Part shown: positions 59,568 through 64,000 of the stretch, in pieces | How positions within the stretch are numbered: position 1 is the stretch's first letter | How the letters are laid out: each line of letters begins with the position of its first letter | The notes under the pieces: model-generated | Told to the model about the DNA's origin: nothing | What the model saw: the letters and a program-made list of their open reading frames with translations, nothing else | Database searches by the model: none | Program-made: the position numbers and the translations under genes | Origin: Candidatus Diapherotrites archaeon LH_S9 | GTDB taxonomy: Archaea; B1Sed10-29; WALL01; JAGXON01 | Direction: 5' to 3' | DNA length: 64,000 nt | Assembly (NCBI GenBank): GCA_023659865.1 | Contig: JAGXON010000002.1 | Span: 1-64,000 of the forward strand

Positions 59568-60753
59568 CACTGACGCCCTGGACTGCATACAGGAAAACGA
59601 GGGCGAAGAAAACGGAGAACTGGAGCCAATCGTGACCTGCGACCTCACAGGCTACATAAAAGAAGGAATAAATGAGTTCCCTTCCGACGGAGGAAAAGGC
59701 AACCTACGAATCCAATGCAAAAACGAAGAAGGAACAACCGAAAACCTAAACATCCCTGACATAATCGTGGACAAGACAGCACCTAAATTAGGTAAAATAG
59801 AGACATATAATTATGATGTGACTACATGTGAGACAACTGGAGGTATCAGGGATTTTGGAGTCAAGCCATTTAAAATAACAGACAGTGGGCACTTGGATCC
59901 AACCTTGAGCTGTGAGGTAACCTTTTTGAAACAAACAGGTGAAGAGAAACTTTGGAAAAAAGGGAAAGAAGAAAAGATAGAAGGGTGGACAGAAAAAAAC
60001 GGAATTAAAGAAAAGAAGGTCACCGGTGGGAAGGACAACGGTGGATGGTGGTGGAGGATGCCGGAATTCGTTTCTCACTCGATTGGTTTGAACGACGAAT
60101 GTTCGAACGAGGAACCTTCCACCGAGAACATTGAGAATATTAGAGTGAACTGTTCTTCAAGACATTACACCCGAGAAAAAAAAGTTTTTCATCCTATAAC
60201 CTGCGCTGGAGAAGTAGAATGGGACAATAGAAGAGTCTTCTTGGAGAAAAAACCTCCTGATGACTACGGTGATTATAAAGAGTGTACCACCGATGAAGAT
60301 GTACCCTATATTGATAATGATGATCAAGAGGAAGGGCAGTTACCCATCTACCTTCTTCCTCCTGACTCAAGCACTGCCACCAATTGGGTTGCCGATCTTG
60401 CATCTTACTGTTTTTCTACAGCGAATCCGGGCGACACTGAAGGAGCAGATGACAGTGCTGACTGTTACTTCTTTTCTCCTGAACTGGTTGAAGGGGCCAC
60501 CTCAGGGCTTAAAGAAAAGATAAGCGGCCCACACGACAAAGATGACATGTTCCTCTATGGCGCGCCTTACGCCAGGGGAAGCGGGGTAAAATCAATTTGG
60601 TATAGAGACGCCCAGTATCCTTGGCAGAACGATATACTCATAACTGATGTTGATGATGATGAGAAAGACGTGGGATGGTTGAGGGGGGGCCCGCTAGACT
60701 GCTGGGAGGAACATCAAGCGCCAGTAGTAGGAAACGGAGAAGAATGCGGATGA
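59568..60753 (+). CDS. Giant surface protein 2, C-terminal part (in the shifted frame)
   Basis: In the frame reached by deleting one A at 59553-59561 the protein continues NDNTDALDCIQENEGEENGE and runs to the TGA at 60751-60753; an internal ATG at 59671 or a GTG at 59632 are possible but unlikely independent starts. From about 59780 base composition changes to ordinary T and G use. The domain is Trp/Asp/Cys-rich (GGWWWRMPEF, PDDYGDYKEC, VDDDEKDVGW) and has no counterpart in giant protein 1, so the C-terminal ends of the paralogues differ. No family recognised. Confidence 0.65.
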
Positions 60754-60886
60754 AAACACAAAGAAAGAGCCTATAAAAAAGCATTCAAACACAGAAAACG
60801 AATCAAATCCTTCTTCTCAGAGGAGCACATAAAAACATCAGACCCAAACAAGCGTCCAGCTAACCTTAAAACAGAGAGTGAATTTT

Positions 60887-60913
60887 TTTCTCTATTAGAG
60901 AAACTTTTTAATA
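60887..60913 (+). promoter_or_regulatory. Perfect palindrome plus TATA box before giant gene 3 (or terminator of giant gene 2)
   Basis: TTTCTCTA-T-TAGAGAAA (60887-60903) is a perfect 8-base inverted repeat, immediately followed by CTTTTTAATA (60904-60913), a TATA-like box 32 bases before the ATG at 60945. The placement against the TATA box suggests a dimeric repressor operator; as RNA it would be a hairpin followed by T-residues, which could end the upstream transcript. Confidence 0.5.
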
Positions 60914-60944
60914 CAAGACGTTTGTTTAATTAACTAGTTTGAAG

Positions 60945-63900
60945 ATGAACCTAAAAGAAAAGTACTTCACAATAGAAGACAAATACTACGACTTCCTCGA
61001 CAAACTCCAAAACAAAAACATACCCATCTACAAAATCATCAACCCAATAGACAAACACGTGCCCAGCCTCCTACTACTAATTCTCCTCACACTAACAACC
61101 CTACTTCTCCTAACCTACTTCCTGCTCTCCTCCGCCGGAGCAGCAGAAACACAAATGACAGTCGAAGTCTCAAGCGCCAACCAACTACTAACCAACGCAA
61201 ACGTCACCGCAAAATTCAACAAAAAAACAGTCTCAGGCAAAACCAGTTCAAACGGAAAAACCACCCTAAACGTCCCAAACCAAGAACTGAACGTGACCGC
61301 CAGAAAAACCGGCTGCAAACCAAAAAGCTTGCTGACAACACCAAAAAAAATCCTGAAAATAAGTTTAGCCTGCAACAAAGACGTACTAACCGGATGCCTC
61401 GACATAAACGAAAACGTTCCAAAAGTATACATGCAAACCCCAGACAACTCAAAACCAAGAAACTGTGTCCTACGAGTAACCGACAAAAACGGAGAACCAA
61501 AAGACATCGGATGGAAAATAAACAAAAAAGAACAAGCCCTAATAATCAATCCAAGCACCTGCTTCAAAGCAAACTACTTCATACACATCTCATGCGACTC
61601 ACACACATACACCAACACCATCAAAAAACTCGTCCAAGAAATAAAGTCCAAGGGAGAAATCACTTTAAAGAAAATCAAGTCAGGAGCAACCAAGTGCAAC
61701 CTAGTAACTCAAACCGAAACAATCGAAAACTCTTCAGGCAACCCAATCCAAGGAATCAAAGTCACAGCAGTCAACAAAGAAGGCACCAAACTCAGCACTC
61801 AATGCGATAACACCGTTTTCGAAGGCATAACCAACGAAAACGGAGAAGTAACACTAAAACTACCGAAAGGAATCAAGTACTTCCTAAGGTACGAGGACCC
61901 ACAAGAAAGATATTCACCAGAAACCTCTGACAAAAAAACAGCCAGCGAAAGCGGTTCAAACCCTTTCTATCTCTCAAAAGGCAGCGAAACCCAAATCACA
62001 ATAGTCAACGAAAACAACAATCCAATCAAAATGCCGACAGTGAAAATAAAGAAAGACAATCAAGTGCTCAAAGTCACAAAACCTGAAGACGGAGTCGCAG
62101 ACATCGCTCTCGAAGAAGAAGAAAACTACAAAGTCGTAGCAACTCACCCAGATTACTACCCGGGCTCAGGAACCGTTACAGGAGGAAGCAAAACAAGAAT
62201 CTCGCTCGAAAAAACCAAAGAAACAGGAACCGCTAAAATAAAAGCAATCAATCACAAGACCAAAACACCGCTCAAAGGAACCAGAATAGAACTAATGCAT
62301 GAAGGAATAGTTTACAAAGAATGCGAAACCAAGGAAAACGGAGTATGCAAATGGAAAAACACAGGTACAGGCACATACGGGATAAGAGCGTACGCTCCAG
62401 GACAAACAACTTCCCAGAAATTCGATGAACTTGAAGTCAAAGCCAATCAACTTAACGAAAAAACAATCGAAGTAAACCCCAGGAAAGTAACCCTCACCAT
62501 TAAAACACTTGTAGAAGGCGTTCCTCAACAAAACGTGAAAGTCACAGCAGGAGAACAAGAAAAAAACACAAACTCGGAAGGTACCACAAGCTTCGAAATG
62601 TATCAAGGACAAAAAATAAGCATAAAAGCACAATACCAGCAGATGAGGATTCATACAGCAAAATTAACACTAATACAAGACACTGAAAAAACGCTTAAAC
62701 TAACCGAAGAAAAAGAAATAACTCTAACCGCTCCATACACAATACAACCTAAAGCAAGAGACAGCATCCAAATAACAACTCAAGGCACCGGAAAAATCGA
62801 AGTATGGTCCGGAGAACAAGGAGAACTAGACAACGACGTACAAACACCAATCGAACTAGGACCCCTCCAAACAAACAACCTCCCCGAAAACGCCGGAATA
62901 TTGGTGAGGAAATCCTATCCTCTTGGCTCAAGATCAAGCACGGGAGAAGCCTTCAAGTACATTCAAGTAACCAACACGCAGAACCTGCAGTTCACAATAC
63001 CAATAAAAGCAAAACAAACCGCTACAGGAACCACAAAAATCCATTACAGGATCAAGGAAAAAAACTGGAAAGAAAAAACCATCGAAATCAGTGAAATTCC
63101 TGTGATTGAGAATCCTGAGGGAGAAGTTTTCAAAAGATTTTCTGCAGGCTTATCCGAACAAAAACAAGCACAAGAATACCTATGGCGGCAAAGCACTTCA
63201 GCTTCACGAAAAGAAACCGTCTACATTCATTTCAAAGCAAAAGCAAAAACAGAAGCACTCGAGTACAACATACCTATTAACACTGGAAAAGGTCTTGAAA
63301 TGAAGAAATACGGCGGAACAATAACCCAAGAAGACGGAACAGCAACAGAATTGACTGAAAAGCAACTGCAAGGAACCAAAGCAATACTAAAACCAGGAAA
63401 ACCAATCCACCTGGAAAACGAGCTTGAGCTATGGATAAAAACAACAGGAAAAACCCGTGGAATAGGTTCAATCAAGTTCTTCCAGAAACCAGCACTAGAC
63501 TACTTCATTGGTGGAGAAACAAACCCAGAAGAAACTCCAGTAGAAGGAATAGAAGCTTCAATAAAAACAGAAACCGAGATTTGCCCAAAACCAGGCTACG
63601 AAGGAACCTGCACATGGATCCCATTCAACGTAAACAAAGAACCTCTTGTAACCAGTTCACTGGACGGGACAAGCAGACCAATCCAAATAGAAGTAAAAGC
63701 TCGGAACACAGGAGACGAAACAAAAAACGTGGAGTTAACTGGCATCGACCCAGAACTCACACAACTCTCAATAGACCCAGCGAGCACCTCGATACAACCT
63801 GGGGACACAAAAACCATTTCAATCCAGGGCTCCGCCCAAGAAACCTCAGCGCACGACATGACACTGAAAATGAATGGAAAAACCTGGAGAAAAATAAAAC

Positions 63901-64000
63901 ACACTCCAGCAAACTACTTGATTAGAACCCGAGGAATAACTAGAAACGGAAGAACAACTGACTACCTCAGCACCTCAACAGACTCAGTCCTCGTAACCTT
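60945..64000 (+). CDS. Giant membrane-anchored surface protein 3 (partial, runs off the window)
   Basis: Open from the ATG at 60945 to the window end (1018 codons, no stop). The start MNLKEKYFTIEDKYYDFLDK with NKNIPIYKIINPI is nearly identical in bases to giant gene 2 over about 110 bases; membrane helix at 41-63. The exported part is shorter between modules but colinear with the other two (IHISCDSHTYTN...GEITL; NENGEVTLKLPKGIKYFL; GTGTYGIRAYAPG). CarboxypepD-reg-like/Ig-like repeats dominate. Like gene 2 its first part is T-poor on the coding strand. The C-terminal end is not visible. Confidence 0.75.
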   Translation, partial: MNLKEKYFTIEDKYYDFLDKLQNKNIPIYKIINPIDKHVPSLLLLILLTLTTLLLLTYFLLSSAGAAETQMTVEVSSANQLLTNANVTAKFNKKTVSGKTSSNGKTTLNVPNQELNVTARKTGCKPKSLLTTPKKILKISLACNKDVLTGCLDINENVPKVYMQTPDNSKPRNCVLRVTDKNGEPKDIGWKINKKEQALIINPSTCFKANYFIHISCDSHTYTNTIKKLVQEIKSKGEITLKKIKSGATKCNLVTQTETIENSSGNPIQGIKVTAVNKEGTKLSTQCDNTVFEGITNENGEVTLKLPKGIKYFLRYEDPQERYSPETSDKKTASESGSNPFYLSKGSETQITIVNENNNPIKMPTVKIKKDNQVLKVTKPEDGVADIALEEEENYKVVATHPDYYPGSGTVTGGSKTRISLEKTKETGTAKIKAINHKTKTPLKGTRIELMHEGIVYKECETKENGVCKWKNTGTGTYGIRAYAPGQTTSQKFDELEVKANQLNEKTIEVNPRKVTLTIKTLVEGVPQQNVKVTAGEQEKNTNSEGTTSFEMYQGQKISIKAQYQQMRIHTAKLTLIQDTEKTLKLTEEKEITLTAPYTIQPKARDSIQITTQGTGKIEVWSGEQGELDNDVQTPIELGPLQTNNLPENAGILVRKSYPLGSRSSTGEAFKYIQVTNTQNLQFTIPIKAKQTATGTTKIHYRIKEKNWKEKTIEISEIPVIENPEGEVFKRFSAGLSEQKQAQEYLWRQSTSASRKETVYIHFKAKAKTEALEYNIPINTGKGLEMKKYGGTITQEDGTATELTEKQLQGTKAILKPGKPIHLENELELWIKTTGKTRGIGSIKFFQKPALDYFIGGETNPEETPVEGIEASIKTETEICPKPGYEGTCTWIPFNVNKEPLVTSSLDGTSRPIQIEVKARNTGDETKNVELTGIDPELTQLSIDPASTSIQPGDTKTISIQGSAQETSAHDMTLKMNGKTWRKIKHTPANYLIRTRGITRNGRTTDYLSTSTDSVLVT

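Noticed and set aside
45377..64000. Calling the giant proteins nanohaloarchaeal SPEARE-type proteins or known toxins
   Set aside because: No protease, self-cleaving or toxin motif could be identified by eye; the resemblance is limited to size and modular layout.

Overview
The window is archaeal. The supporting genes are a deoxyhypusine synthase, a geranylgeranyl-reductase-type flavoprotein, a cis-prenyltransferase, an archaeosortase, many proteins with class III (prepilin-type) signal sequences, and promoters with a TATA-like box about 25-30 bases before the start codon (leaderless transcripts). Small proteins, very compact operons with ATGA/GTGA overlaps, and a large investment in surface machinery fit a DPANN-like or other small archaeon, but no marker gene here fixes the phylum. 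No rRNA, tRNA or CRISPR array was seen.

Layout. 1-10216 is mostly metabolism: the end of a CysD gene followed by an inverted CysD fragment, a CysN-type GTPase, an alkaline-phosphatase-superfamily protein, a DUF167 protein, an NDP-sugar epimerase, an MTA/MTI salvage pair (phosphorylase plus deaminase), a sugar nucleotidyltransferase with an N-terminal ribbon-helix-helix-like segment, a geranylgeranyl reductase, ornithine carbamoyltransferase with carbamate kinase, and UppS. 10272-24247 is a type IV pilus / Tad-like operon: pilin-like proteins, a secretion ATPase, two TadC-type membrane proteins, a sequon-rich pilin-like protein and a 1556-residue secreted protein with a calcium-type beta-propeller. 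This operon is interrupted twice by an IscB element: one full copy (16529-18006) and one internally deleted copy (13134-13530). 24391-27544 holds a second secretion ATPase, fused at its N-terminus to a four-cluster ferredoxin, plus two TadC-like proteins. 27605-29857 holds a PAC2 protein, a flavin reductase and deoxyhypusine synthase. 29865-42598 (minus strand) holds a 1460-residue secreted protein and a third pilus-like operon (ATPase, double TadC, seven small pilin-like proteins including one of only 44 residues). From 42686 on the plus strand come an archaeosortase, a 697-residue pilin-like protein and three giant paralogous membrane-anchored surface proteins of 2710, about 2394 and more than 1018 residues; the last runs off the window.

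How it fits together: UppS (polyprenyl carrier), NDP-sugar enzymes, sequon-rich exoproteins, prepilin-like subunits, three secretion ATPases with four TadC-type partner polypeptides (five polypeptides, six T2SSF-like modules in all), and an archaeosortase describe a cell that builds several distinct surface filaments and giant surface proteins. The strongest candidates for new biology are (1) the ferredoxin-fused pilus ATPase, (2) the IscB element and its ncRNA-retaining mini-derivative, both seated exactly at stop/start overlaps of one operon, and (3) the tandem array of giant surface proteins sharing an N-terminal anchor but carrying different C-terminal ends.
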